Below, one piece after another: positions 1 to 5,665 of a DNA stretch of 7,607 nt; within the stretch, counting starts at the first letter, position 1, and the number at the start of each line of letters is the position of its first letter. The translations under genes and the position numbers were made by a program. The stretch spans positions 1-7,607 of the forward strand of contig JAVVTJ010000048.1 of NCBI GenBank assembly GCA_036653755.1. The letters run 5' to 3'. This DNA is from RGIG5057 sp036653755. GTDB lineage: Bacteria; Bacillota; Clostridia; TANB77; CAG-465. The notes beneath the pieces are model-generated. The model had not been told where the DNA came from. It searched no databases and saw nothing but the letters and a program-made list of their open reading frames with translations.

Positions 1-265
1 TTACTTTTGGTAGCTCTTTTTTACTTTCATTTTTTCATAATCTATTTTACACTACTCTTTATTTAGTAGTATATTTTAATTTTATACTAAAGTTCTACAC
101 TACCTACAAACCATAGTACTTTATTATGATATTACTACTTTTTTTACAATATGATTATGATGTAGAAATTAACCATACTTAAAATAGAAGTAATTATCAA
201 TCAAAGATTTATTATAGCTTTTATGCTATTTGTTATACACCCAATTTTTTACATATATACAACAT
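1..265 (-). other. Gene-free stretch downstream of a promoter (leader or possible ncRNA)
   Basis: No reading frame longer than about 10 codons with a ribosome-binding site is visible on the minus strand after the promoter at 300-272, and none is convincing on the plus strand. The predicted transcript would contain short hairpins: ATAGC/GCTAT (229-225 with 218-214), ACTACT/AGTAGT (70-65 with 56-51) and TAGTATA/TATACTA (89-83 with 73-67). The last two share bases and cannot form together. None has a clear T-tract in the minus direction. I recognise no known riboswitch or RNA family here. It may be the long 5' leader of a gene beyond the window edge, or a small RNA. Confidence 0.4.
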
Positions 266-271
266 ACAATT

Positions 272-300
272 AGTATATCTCATTTTACTTTTTTTTGCAA
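272..300 (-). promoter_or_regulatory. Sigma-A promoter downstream of ruvX
   Basis: On the minus strand a -35 box TTGCAA (300-295) is separated by exactly 17 bp from a -10 box TATACT (277-272). The predicted start of transcription is near 265. It lies about 30 to 60 bp past the ruvX stop codon, so it drives whatever follows toward position 1 and beyond. No intrinsic terminator is visible between ruvX and this promoter, so readthrough from the upstream operon is possible. Confidence 0.6.
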
Positions 301-329
301 TAGTTTTTTGTATTTTTATTAAATTTTTA

Positions 330-740
330 TTATTTTTTATTTAAATATCCTTCTAAAATATATGTAGCAGATAATTTATCAGCATATTTATTTTTACTTT
401 TTTGTGATATTCCAAGTTCTCTCATTGTGTTATAACTGCTTACAGTTGTTAATCTTTCATCTATTTTATGTACAGTAACTCCTAATTTTTCAATTTTAGG
501 AATTAAACTATCTATCTTATCAGTTTTTTTAGATAATGTACCATCCATATTTCTAGGATAACCTATAACTACATCTGATACATCATTTTCTTTTATTATA
601 TTTGAAATAGAAGATATAAATAGTTTATAACTACCGTTTATTACTAATGTATCCATACCTTGAGCTGTATACCCTAGTGGATCACTCATAGCAAGTCCAA
701 CTCTTACATCTCCATAATCAATTCCTAATATTCTTTTCAT
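330..740 (-). CDS. ruvX: RuvX/YqgF-family Holliday junction resolvase-like nuclease
   Basis: The 136-residue product has the normal length and all hallmark motifs of the RNase H-fold YqgF/RuvX family. These are GIDYGDVRVG (residues 6-15, acidic Asp8), VIGYPRNMDGT (58-68), DERLTT (94-99, Glu95) and a C-terminal ADKLSATYIL helix carrying the third acidic residue, Asp121. Family members are cytosolic nucleases linked to Holliday junction resolution and to maturation of 16S rRNA 5' ends; which role applies here is not visible. It begins 3 nt after the ireB stop codon, so translation is probably coupled, and its own ribosome-binding site is weak. The ireB-ruvX order is conserved in Firmicutes. The UPF0473 gene that often follows is absent from the remaining 329 bp. 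Confidence 0.95.
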   Translation of the reverse strand: MKRILGIDYGDVRVGLAMSDPLGYTAQGMDTLVINGSYKLFISSISNIIKENDVSDVVIGYPRNMDGTLSKKTDKIDSLIPKIEKLGVTVHKIDERLTTVSSYNTMRELGISQKSKNKYADKLSATYILEGYLNKK

Positions 741-743
741 ATG

Positions 744-989
744 TTACACATCAAGATATTTTTTTATCATTTCTTCTAGTAGATCATCTCTTTCAATTTT
801 ACATATTAAAGCTCTTGCATCTTTATGTGATGTAATATATGTAGGATCTCCTGATAATATATAACCAATTATTTGACTAATAGGTTCATATCCTTTATCT
901 TTTAAAGCTAAAACAACCTCATCCATTATTTCCTTTACTCTTTTTGATTCTTCTTTTTGTGGTACAAAAACCGTTGTATTTTGATCCAT
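744..989 (-). CDS. ireB: IreB-family regulatory phosphoprotein (UPF0297, YrzL)
   Basis: The 81-residue protein matches the IreB/YrzL family over its full length. It has the N-terminal threonines T5 and T6 followed by VF, the segment DEVVLALKDKGYEPISQIIG and the run LSGDPTYITSHKDARALI ending in a charged C-terminal helix. In Enterococcus faecalis IreB is a dimeric substrate of the PASTA kinase IreK, phosphorylated on N-terminal threonines, and it modulates cephalosporin resistance. Whether that circuit exists here cannot be seen. The start at 989 has a very strong ribosome-binding site, AGAGGGGG at 1005-998, which overlaps the stop codon of the upstream GGDEF-like gene. The 3-nt gap to ruvX and this overlap place it inside an operon with the genes above it. 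Confidence 0.93.
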   Translation of the reverse strand: MDQNTTVFVPQKEESKRVKEIMDEVVLALKDKGYEPISQIIGYILSGDPTYITSHKDARALICKIERDDLLEEMIKKYLDV

Positions 990-1003
990 AAAAATTACCC
1001 CCT

Positions 1004-2080
1004 CTATATTATTTTAATAGTATCTGTTTCTTTCATTTGGTCTATATATGCTACCATCTTTTGTACTTCTTTTTCTATGTTATTTTGTTTTTTAAATGTA
1101 TGAATTAAAACTTGTGTATTTAGTGAAATATATTTATTATCTATATTTTCTATAGCGTCACTTTTAATTCTTCCGAGCATTCTTTCAATTGAGCTATGTA
1201 CAGTCTCAGAAGTAGTTCCAGGCATTAAAAGTAGTATTCTAGCTCCACTATATCTAACACACATTGTTTCACTACTTACTAACTCTCTTATAACATTTAC
1301 TGCTTTAATAAGGATTTGATTTCCAATATCTCTACTAAATTCATTATTAATTTGTGCTAAATTATTAAAACATAAAAGTATAATTGAATTATTTTCATTT
1401 TCTAATAATTTTTGTCTTGCTTTTGAATATAGAAATAAATTGTTGTAGAAACCTGTTTGAATATCAGTATTTTGAGCTGTTTCTATTATATTTTGAAATA
1501 AAGTATTTTCTAAAAATACTCCCATATTATTCTTTAATTTTGAAAGTTCAGATTTAGATATACTATCAAAAGCATTTTCAAGTTCATCTTCTAAAATCCA
1601 AAAGCCTAAATATGTATTACCATGATAAATAGGTGAAAACATACAAGACTTTATATTTCTTTCAATTGCAGATTTATATCTTAAAGTTTTATCAGAAGAT
1701 GTAGTTAAATATTTAGAAATGTTTTTAAAAGCGTTAGCTCTAAAATCATTATCATCACAAATTTTAATTATACTTTCAATATAGTTTTTATCTACATTTG
1801 TAGCTTTTATTTCATGATGAGTTCCATCAAAAGTAACAATAGAAGAATATTTTGGTTCATATGTATCTAATATTACTTTATTTAATTCGTTTACTTTATT
1901 TTCAGCTGGGATGTTAGCACCCATTATTTCAAACATACTTTGTATAACTCTCATTGCAGATAAATTTTTAGATACAATTCTATAATATCCAAGTTGTTTA
2001 TCTTTAAGTACAAGTATTACTGCCAAAGCACCAGAAATTATGACTAACATAATTACTAAAATTAATAATATTATTTGCAT
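1004..2080 (-). CDS. Membrane-anchored GAF plus degenerate GGDEF protein
   Basis: The 358-residue protein starts with one hydrophobic helix (about residues 3-25), then a linker and a GAF-like sensory region (about 40-195). The C-terminal domain has the shape of GGDEF domains: DIQTGFYNN (206-214) for the usual D-x-LTGL-x-NR, then a segment resembling D-x-F-K-x-IN-D (about 233-257). The signature loop reads YSGARILLL (278-286) instead of GG[D/E]EF, so the catalytic acidic residues are missing. No RxxD inhibitory site is obvious. Cyclic-di-GMP synthesis is therefore unlikely; a structural or scaffolding role is more plausible, but this is inference. The ribosome-binding site AAGGAG (2092-2087) directly follows the TAA of the CpaE-like gene, so the two are co-transcribed. 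Length and start are well supported. Confidence 0.7.
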   Translation of the reverse strand: MQIILLILVIMLVIISGALAVILVLKDKQLGYYRIVSKNLSAMRVIQSMFEIMGANIPAENKVNELNKVILDTYEPKYSSIVTFDGTHHEIKATNVDKNYIESIIKICDDNDFRANAFKNISKYLTTSSDKTLRYKSAIERNIKSCMFSPIYHGNTYLGFWILEDELENAFDSISKSELSKLKNNMGVFLENTLFQNIIETAQNTDIQTGFYNNLFLYSKARQKLLENENNSIILLCFNNLAQINNEFSRDIGNQILIKAVNVIRELVSSETMCVRYSGARILLLMPGTTSETVHSSIERMLGRIKSDAIENIDNKYISLNTQVLIHTFKKQNNIEKEVQKMVAYIDQMKETDTIKII

Positions 2081-2092
2081 AATTATCTCCTT

Positions 2093-3586
2093 TTATTTTA
2101 TTTCTTTTTCAAAACCAGAATCACTGCCTGTTGAAAAATAATTTTCATTAACTTTTTTTGATTTAAAAAATCCAGCAACATTAGATTTTTTATTTCTTTT
2201 ATGTACAGATGCTTGATATTTATCAAAAGAATTACCTATTGGATATATGGAATTGATTAATTTATTTAAATTATTTTTAAAATCTTCTGTAAAAGAAGAA
2301 AATAAATTTGAATATTTATATACCATTTCAATATATTTAGTATAATTTTCTTGATTAAATGGTAATATATAATATGGTATATTACCAGAAGTAAATAATT
2401 CATCATACATTTTTAAATCATAACTAGTATATGTTGCAATACCATCTAATATATCCTTAGCAGTAAGAGCACATTTAACATGTTTGTTGATTATAACTCT
2501 TATCTTACTCATAGGCAAGCCTCTATTTTTAAGTTCTCTTAAAAATAATGTTATTTGATTAATATTTAATATATCCATATCTTGAACTACATATACTTCT
2601 TGGCATAATCTAAAATAATCAGTTGGAGTAGTAAAATCAGCATCTATTAATACAACATTATTATTTTGCATAACAGTTTCAATTATTCTACTTGCATTAT
2701 ATGATTTTCTATCTTCACCAGGCATTGCAGTATATATACTTAATTTATCATATATTAAAGGTTCGTTAAAGCCATTAGAAGCATATTTTAAACTTTCTGC
2801 TGCTATTGATCTTTTACCTTCATTATCATATGTATATATAGTATATGAATCTCTCTTTCTTGTCATATCAACAATTGCAGTTTTAATTTTACTTTTAGCA
2901 AGTTGCGTTGCAATAGCATTTATACAAAAAGTAGTTCCACATTTTGGTGCACCAATAAAACAAACTACTTTTTTATAATCTGTTGGCACTTCATATACTG
3001 ATTGATATACTTCTTTTTCAACAACCTCAGTAACAACTGGTGCTGCATGATTTACTTGTTTAACAACAATTCTCTCAATTATTTCAGGTTCTTTTTTTAT
3101 TTCTAAAACATCTATATTTTTACTATTATCAATTATATTTTGTTGTTTTATTGATGCTTCATTTTGAGCTGCTTGAGACACAACAACATCAGGCATATTA
3201 ATTATTTGTTTATACTTTTCATTATTAAATGATAAATATTGTTTTACATCGGTAGGTAAAAATCTAACAATTATCTTAAGTTGTTCATCTGTATATTGCG
3301 TTGCAACCCTATCAAATATTTCATTATATTTATCTGCAATCCCATTTAAATTTTTATAATATGATACTATTCTTTGTAATTCAATTTCAGAAACTTGTAC
3401 ACTTTTATATACACTTTGTCCTAATTTATCTTCATAATATTTTTTAGTTTCTTTTTTGCTATTTGGAGAATTTATCGCATCACAAACTTTACCCTTTGTT
3501 CTATCTTGTCCTGTAAGAATTGTATAAATACCTAAATTAAATAATTTAGATAAAAAATCATCTCCGAAGTCTTCTTCTATCAGAAG
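2093..3586 (-). CDS. CpaE/TadZ-like ATPase, C-terminal part of a frameshifted gene
   Basis: The frame is open from 3586 (just after an in-frame TAG at 3589-3587) to the TAA at 2093. The first ATG is at 3196, but it has no ribosome-binding site. The 130 codons before it encode continuous protein-like sequence (for example LFNLGIYTILTGQDR and TDEQLKIIVRFLP) with no ATG, GTG or TTG. The frame therefore continues the gene at 3860-3558 after a frameshift. From the ATG, residues 75-120 hold a ParA/MinD-type fold start with a deviant Walker A, GAPKCGTT (82-89), lacking the usual second lysine, as in many CpaE/TadZ proteins. It is followed by KTAIVDMT and a Walker B-like VVLIDADF. The segment after that (YVVQDMDILNINQ, RVIINKH) also fits CpaE/TadZ. 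These proteins position pilus or secretion machinery at cell poles. A charged linker (about 20-70) precedes the ATPase. Confidence 0.75.
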   Translation of the reverse strand, partial: LLIEEDFGDDFLSKLFNLGIYTILTGQDRTKGKVCDAINSPNSKKETKKYYEDKLGQSVYKSVQVSEIELQRIVSYYKNLNGIADKYNEIFDRVATQYTDEQLKIIVRFLPTDVKQYLSFNNEKYKQIINMPDVVVSQAAQNEASIKQQNIIDNSKNIDVLEIKKEPEIIERIVVKQVNHAAPVVTEVVEKEVYQSVYEVPTDYKKVVCFIGAPKCGTTFCINAIATQLAKSKIKTAIVDMTRKRDSYTIYTYDNEGKRSIAAESLKYASNGFNEPLIYDKLSIYTAMPGEDRKSYNASRIIETVMQNNNVVLIDADFTTPTDYFRLCQEVYVVQDMDILNINQITLFLRELKNRGLPMSKIRVIINKHVKCALTAKDILDGIATYTSYDLKMYDELFTSGNIPYYILPFNQENYTKYIEMVYKYSNLFSSFTEDFKNNLNKLINSIYPIGNSFDKYQASVHKRNKKSNVAGFFKSKKVNENYFSTGSDSGFEKEIK

Positions 3587-3860
3587 CTATATATATTAAA
3601 TTTTTAGAATCAAAAACATCTGTAATATTATCTATATTAGTAAATAAATACTCATCTATTTGAGCATAATTATTTGTAGGAAATTTTTCTAATTCTTCTA
3701 AAATAACAGCTCTATCATAATTACCTATTTGCAATTCTTGAATAAACTGTTTAAAATAATATACATTTTTATACTCTATTTTTTCTTTAAATCTTTCTTC
3801 ATAAAAACTAGCAATACCTTTTACAGTATCATCGTTATTTATACCAAATAAAATCTTCAT
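3558..3860 (-). CDS. CpaE/TadZ-like protein, N-terminal receiver-like part (frameshifted)
   Basis: This 100-residue frame begins at an ATG preceded by a G-rich ribosome-binding site (GGGGG at 3874-3870) that overlaps the stop codon of the upstream gene. It has alternating beta and alpha segments: MKILFGIN, then YDRAVILEE, then KNLIYIASD. That pattern suggests a degenerate response-regulator receiver domain, which CpaE/TadZ proteins carry at their N-terminus. The last residues (RRRLRR) and the TGA at 3560-3558 look accidental. Skipping one base in the AGAAGAAGA tract near 3575 joins SDR to EDFGDDFLSKLFNLGIY in the frame that runs on to 2093. The reconstructed protein would have roughly 590 residues. 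The shift may be a real mutation, a sequencing or assembly error, or programmed +1 frameshifting. Confidence 0.75.
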   Translation of the reverse strand: MKILFGINNDDTVKGIASFYEERFKEKIEYKNVYYFKQFIQELQIGNYDRAVILEELEKFPTNNYAQIDEYLFTNIDNITDVFDSKNLIYIASDRRRLRR

Positions 3861-3873
3861 ATATCACTGCCCC

Positions 3874-4197
3874 CTATTGTGCCAAAGTTATAAATGCATA
3901 TACAAGTGGTAAGCATTGTATAATAGCCATAAAAATTGCAATACCCACTATCAATCTTTGTCCAGAAAATTTATCTGCTATTATCTCTGAGCCTGCTACA
4001 TAAAATTTATATAGTGCATAAATAAATATAAGTGTTACAACAGGCCATGAATACTTTTGCATAAATACAAGTATACTAAGTACTGAATCATATATTTGAT
4101 CATTACTTGCAAACCCACTTGAAAACACAAAGTTTGATACCATTGTTGCTATAATTGCTACTAATATTGCTACTGTTGTAATTTTTTTATACACCAT
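3874..4197 (-). CDS. Small membrane protein with VirB2/TrbC-like topology
   Basis: The 107-residue product begins with two lysines and a hydrophobic segment (about 7-27) that could be a signal peptide, with a possible cleavage after residue 30 (SSGFA). Two more hydrophobic helices follow at about 50-68 and 82-104, separated by a short polar loop containing DKFSGQR. A signal segment plus two close helices around a small basic loop is the layout of VirB2/TrbC type IV secretion pilins. I see no diagnostic motif, so the family is a topology-based guess. It is the first gene after the promoter at 4266-4238 and has a ribosome-binding site GAGGG (4209-4205) 7 nt before the ATG. Only 13 nt separate it from the CpaE/TadZ-like gene, which fits a shared envelope machine. 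Confidence 0.6.
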   Translation of the reverse strand: MVYKKITTVAILVAIIATMVSNFVFSSGFASNDQIYDSVLSILVFMQKYSWPVVTLIFIYALYKFYVAGSEIIADKFSGQRLIVGIAIFMAIIQCLPLVYAFITLAQ

Positions 4198-4204
4198 AAT
4201 AATA

Positions 4205-4209
4205 CCCTC
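4205..4209 (-). promoter_or_regulatory. Ribosome-binding site of the first operon gene
   Basis: GAGGG on the minus strand lies 7 nt upstream of the ATG at 4197 and fixes that start. With transcription starting near 4231, the leader is only about 34 nt, so no leader regulation is expected. Confidence 0.7.
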
Positions 4210-4237
4210 ATTCTTTTAAATAAATTTATACATTATA

Positions 4238-4266
4238 ATTTTACTATATTTTTATATAAATAGCAA
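4238..4266 (-). promoter_or_regulatory. Sigma-A promoter of the 4197-330 operon
   Basis: The minus strand has TTGCTA (-35, 4266-4261), a 17-bp spacer and TAAAAT (-10, 4243-4238). It lies about 45 bp upstream of the VirB2-like gene and just downstream of the terminator at 4340-4311, so it begins a new transcription unit. Downstream gaps of 3 to 14 nt and overlapping ribosome-binding sites suggest it serves all genes through ruvX. Confidence 0.7.
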
Positions 4267-4310
4267 GTGAAAACATGAAAAAAGTATAAAAACATATAAA
4301 TTACAATATA

Positions 4311-4340
4311 TCAAAAAAGACAACATTAAAAATGTTGTCT
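4311..4340 (-). terminator. Rho-independent terminator after the TSUP/YtxH-like operon
   Basis: On the minus strand AGACAACATT (4340-4331) pairs perfectly with AATGTTGTCT (4327-4318) around a 3-nt loop, and a run of six T follows (4318-4313, partly shared with the stem). It lies 10 nt after the stop codon of the 45-residue gene and separates this operon from the next promoter. Confidence 0.9.
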
Positions 4341-4350
4341 AAGTACTAAA

Positions 4351-4488
4351 TTACATACCGATTTTTCTTCTTAATCTTTTAATGTCTTTTTTTCCTTTTC
4401 TAAACATATGCATTACATTATCACTATTCATTGCACCAACTGCAACACCTACAATAGTTCCTGCAAGTATTCCTTTTACAAATCCCAT
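4351..4488 (-). CDS. 45-residue YtxH-like small membrane protein
   Basis: This short gene encodes MGFVKGILAGTIVGVAVGAM, a single glycine-rich transmembrane helix (about residues 2-20), then NSDNVMHM and a strongly basic tail (RKGKKDIKRLRRKIG). A glycine-rich N-terminal helix plus basic cytoplasmic tail is the pattern of small YtxH-like proteins common in Firmicutes; their function is not settled. The start at 4488 is supported by AAAGGAG (4506-4500) at a spacing of about 11 nt. The gene starts 25 nt after the second TSUP gene and ends 10 nt before the terminator, so it is the last gene of that operon. Confidence 0.75.
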   Translation of the reverse strand: MGFVKGILAGTIVGVAVGAMNSDNVMHMFRKGKKDIKRLRRKIGM

Positions 4489-4513
4489 AATATATCAAAC
4501 TCCTTTCATTTGA

Positions 4514-4882
4514 CTATATTTTTCCCTTTTTAAAAGAAATTAAACTTGAAATAATTTCATATATTCCAATTATTAGTATAAATACGTAAAAAAATACTTT
4601 TAAACTCTCTTCACTTACTTGCTTTGTAAAATAAACACCTATAAAGCTACCAATTATACAAAATATAATTATTTTAAAAAATATTTTTTTATCAAACTTT
4701 TTATTTTTTATATTATTTATACTAGCACTTATTCCAACAATTATAAACATAATTAAATTATATGCCATTGATGTTTTATGATCAAGTATATTAAAAATAG
4801 TCATAAGCATAACAAAAATACTTCCTCCACCAATGCCCATTCCTGATATTATACCAGATATTATACTAATTATTATAAACAT
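4514..4882 (-). CDS. Half-size TSUP (TauE/SafE) membrane protein, second of a pair
   Basis: The 122-residue protein has about four hydrophobic helices (roughly 2-24, 38-56, 67-85 and 92-113). It carries the glycine-rich TSUP signature SGIISGMGIGGGSIFVML in the first helix. Full-length TauE/SafE proteins are about 250 residues and consist of two such four-helix repeats; this gene encodes one repeat. The family exports or imports sulfonates, sulfite or other small anions, and the substrate here is unknown. The protein probably pairs with the product of the gene just upstream to form a whole transporter. Its ATG lies 3 nt after, and in the same frame as, the TGA of that gene. AGGTGA at the end of the upstream gene can serve as its ribosome-binding site, suggesting coupled translation. 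Confidence 0.8.
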   Translation of the reverse strand: MFIIISIISGIISGMGIGGGSIFVMLMTIFNILDHKTSMAYNLIMFIIVGISASINNIKNKKFDKKIFFKIIIFCIIGSFIGVYFTKQVSEESLKVFFYVFILIIGIYEIISSLISFKKGKI

Positions 4883-4885
4883 AAA

Positions 4886-5227
4886 TCACCTACAAAGTCC
4901 ATAAACAGCAAGACATGTAACAATTAATCCTGACACTAAATTAAGAACTTTAGAATCAATTTTATTCATTATTTTACTACCAATAAAACCAGTTATACCA
5001 GCAATAATTATAACTGATATAACTTTGCTTAATTCAAAATTTATAAACTTTGAATATCCACATATACTAAATATTGAAGAAATACTTAAAACTGCTATAC
5101 TAATACTTCTACCTACATGTGAATCAATTTTTAAAATAAATATTAAATAAAAAACAATTAATTGTCCTGCACCACTTGCAAAAAATCCATTTACAAATCC
5201 TGCTATCAAACCTATAAAATATATCAT
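4886..5227 (-). CDS. Half-size TSUP (TauE/SafE) membrane protein, first of a pair
   Basis: The 113-residue protein again has four hydrophobic helices and a TSUP-type first helix, GLIAGFVNGFFASGAGQLIV, with a weaker glycine signature (SGAGQ) than its partner. It ends in TGA at 4888-4886. The chosen ATG at 5227 fits the family, with GLIAG starting at residue 6, but no Shine-Dalgarno sequence is visible before it. The frame stays open upstream without a start codon, so the true 5' end is a little uncertain. Both halves would form an eight-helix transporter. The IS-derived element and split terminator lie just upstream, so expression of this operon may have been altered by that insertion. Confidence 0.8.
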   Translation of the reverse strand: MIYFIGLIAGFVNGFFASGAGQLIVFYLIFILKIDSHVGRSISIAVLSISSIFSICGYSKFINFELSKVISVIIIAGITGFIGSKIMNKIDSKVLNLVSGLIVTCLAVYGLCR

Positions 5228-5287
5228 TTTATTAGTATCTGCACTTTTTAAGAAAATATAAAGAAATTTAAATAAAAAATCGAAGCT

Positions 5288-5295
5288 ATAAAAAT
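5288..5295. repeat. Target site duplication, left copy
   Basis: ATAAAAAT directly abuts the left inverted end of the element and is repeated exactly at 5563-5570 next to the right end. An 8-bp duplication is the mark of insertion by a DDE transposase. Confidence 0.75.
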
Positions 5296-5442
5296 GAGGC
5301 TACTGAATTAAAATCAAATTATGACTATGATAAAGCTAATGCCACTAGGAAAGTAGGTATTACAATCCAAGGGGCTACTACTCTATTTTTGGTAAATATG
5401 AAAAGAATAATTAAATTAAAGACTAAAAAAGACAATGTATAG
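5296..5442 (+). pseudogene. C-terminal remnant of a DDE transposase
   Basis: Reading from the left inverted end, the plus strand is open to a TAG at 5440-5442. The peptide includes NYDYDKANATRKVG, then ITIQGATTLFLVNMKRIIKL. The pattern of an aromatic/basic stretch, a hydrophobic helix and a closing asparagine-x-K/R-R-x-x-KL is common at the C-terminus of IS1182- or IS5-like transposases. The catalytic part is missing and there is no start codon or ribosome-binding site. It is the only plus-strand coding signal in the window I take seriously. The family assignment is tentative. Confidence 0.5.
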
Positions 5443-5502
5443 GAGTTAAATACTCTGTTTTTTAACTATTTTCTAAAAAAAATACAAAAATTCGTAAATT
5501 GT

Positions 5503-5538
5503 AAAAACTGACAAGTAAAATATTACTTATCAGTTTTT
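5503..5538. terminator. Bidirectional hairpin terminator inside the mobile element
   Basis: AAAAACTGA (5503-5511) and AAGTAA (5513-5518) pair with TTACTT (5523-5528) and TCAGTTTTT (5530-5538). This gives a 15-bp stem with one mismatch and a 4-nt loop, with T-runs on both strands. It follows the transposase remnant by about 60 bp and probably ended that gene. It can also stop minus-strand transcription coming from the surface-protein gene. Confidence 0.75.
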
Positions 5539-5562
5539 AAATACCACTTTTTCAGTAGCCTC

Positions 5563-5570
5563 ATAAAAAT
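5563..5570. repeat. Target site duplication, right copy
   Basis: This is the second exact copy of ATAAAAAT, directly next to the right inverted end of the element and matching 5288-5295. Confidence 0.75.
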
Positions 5571-5632
5571 TGCTTCAATTTTTTATTAGTTTTAATTATT
5601 TTACTAAATTTCCCCTTTCTGTCATAGAAAAG

Positions 5633-5665
5633 CGACTATGTTTTTTCTATATTATATCATAGTCG
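5633..5665 (-). terminator. Hairpin just downstream of the surface-protein gene
   Basis: CGACTATG (5633-5640) and CATAGTCG (5658-5665) form a perfect 8-bp stem with a 17-nt loop, starting 24 nt after the surface-gene stop codon. On the minus strand it is followed by CTTTTCT, a short and interrupted T-tract, so termination may be weak. A stem-loop just past the end of a variable gene is also a feature of some diversity-generating retroelement targets, but this loop is longer than usual there. Confidence 0.4.
5651..5660 (-). promoter_or_regulatory. Possible extended -10 promoter in the hairpin loop
   Basis: The minus strand reads ATGATATAAT: a TATAAT hexamer at 5656-5651 preceded by TGA, which fits the extended -10 consensus exactly. 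No -35 box is seen at the expected distance (AGAGCT). If active, it would start near 5645 and drive the TSUP genes through a leader that includes the split terminator and the inserted element. In DNA this AT-rich it may be chance. Confidence 0.25.

Larger units (their letters stand above)
5296..5562. mobile_element. 267-bp IS-derived, MITE-like element
   Basis: The element has perfect 12-bp terminal inverted repeats, GAGGCTACTGAA at 5296-5307 and TTCAGTAGCCTC at 5551-5562. An exact 8-bp duplication, ATAAAAAT, flanks both ends. It holds the last 48 or so codons of a probable transposase on the plus strand and a hairpin terminator after it. It therefore looks like an internally deleted insertion sequence that kept both ends, which a full-length relative could still mobilise in trans. 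The parent family cannot be fixed from this much sequence. Confidence 0.75.
5271..5587. terminator. Former intrinsic terminator split by a mobile-element insertion
   Basis: The arms 5271-5286 and 5572-5587 are complementary over 16 positions with one mismatch (5281/5577). The core GAAGC/GCTTC is flanked by A-rich and T-rich tracts, so the hairpin would have worked in both directions. If the element and one copy of its target duplication are removed, the loop is only 10 nt. The original structure lay between the surface-protein gene and the TSUP genes and probably terminated the former. The arms are now 285 nt apart. Confidence 0.65.

Noticed and set aside
1..60. Short minus-strand frame ending in TAA at position 3-1
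   Set aside because: It has only about 9 codons after its ATG, an upstream in-frame stop and no ribosome-binding site, so it is not a credible gene.
3196..3196. ATG at 3196 as the true start of the ATPase gene
   Set aside because: There is no ribosome-binding site before it, and 130 codons of protein-like sequence in the same frame lie upstream, leading to the frameshift site.
4886..4888. TGA read as tryptophan (alternative genetic code) joining the two TSUP halves
   Set aside because: The tryptophan codons checked in the window are TGG, and a ribosome-binding site precedes the second ATG. The other TGA, at 3560-3558, is explained by a frameshift and is soon followed by TAA in that frame.
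5237..5283. A -10-like TATATT (5260-5255) as promoter of the TSUP genes
   Set aside because: No -35 element is found at a suitable distance, and TATATT is expected by chance in sequence this AT-rich.
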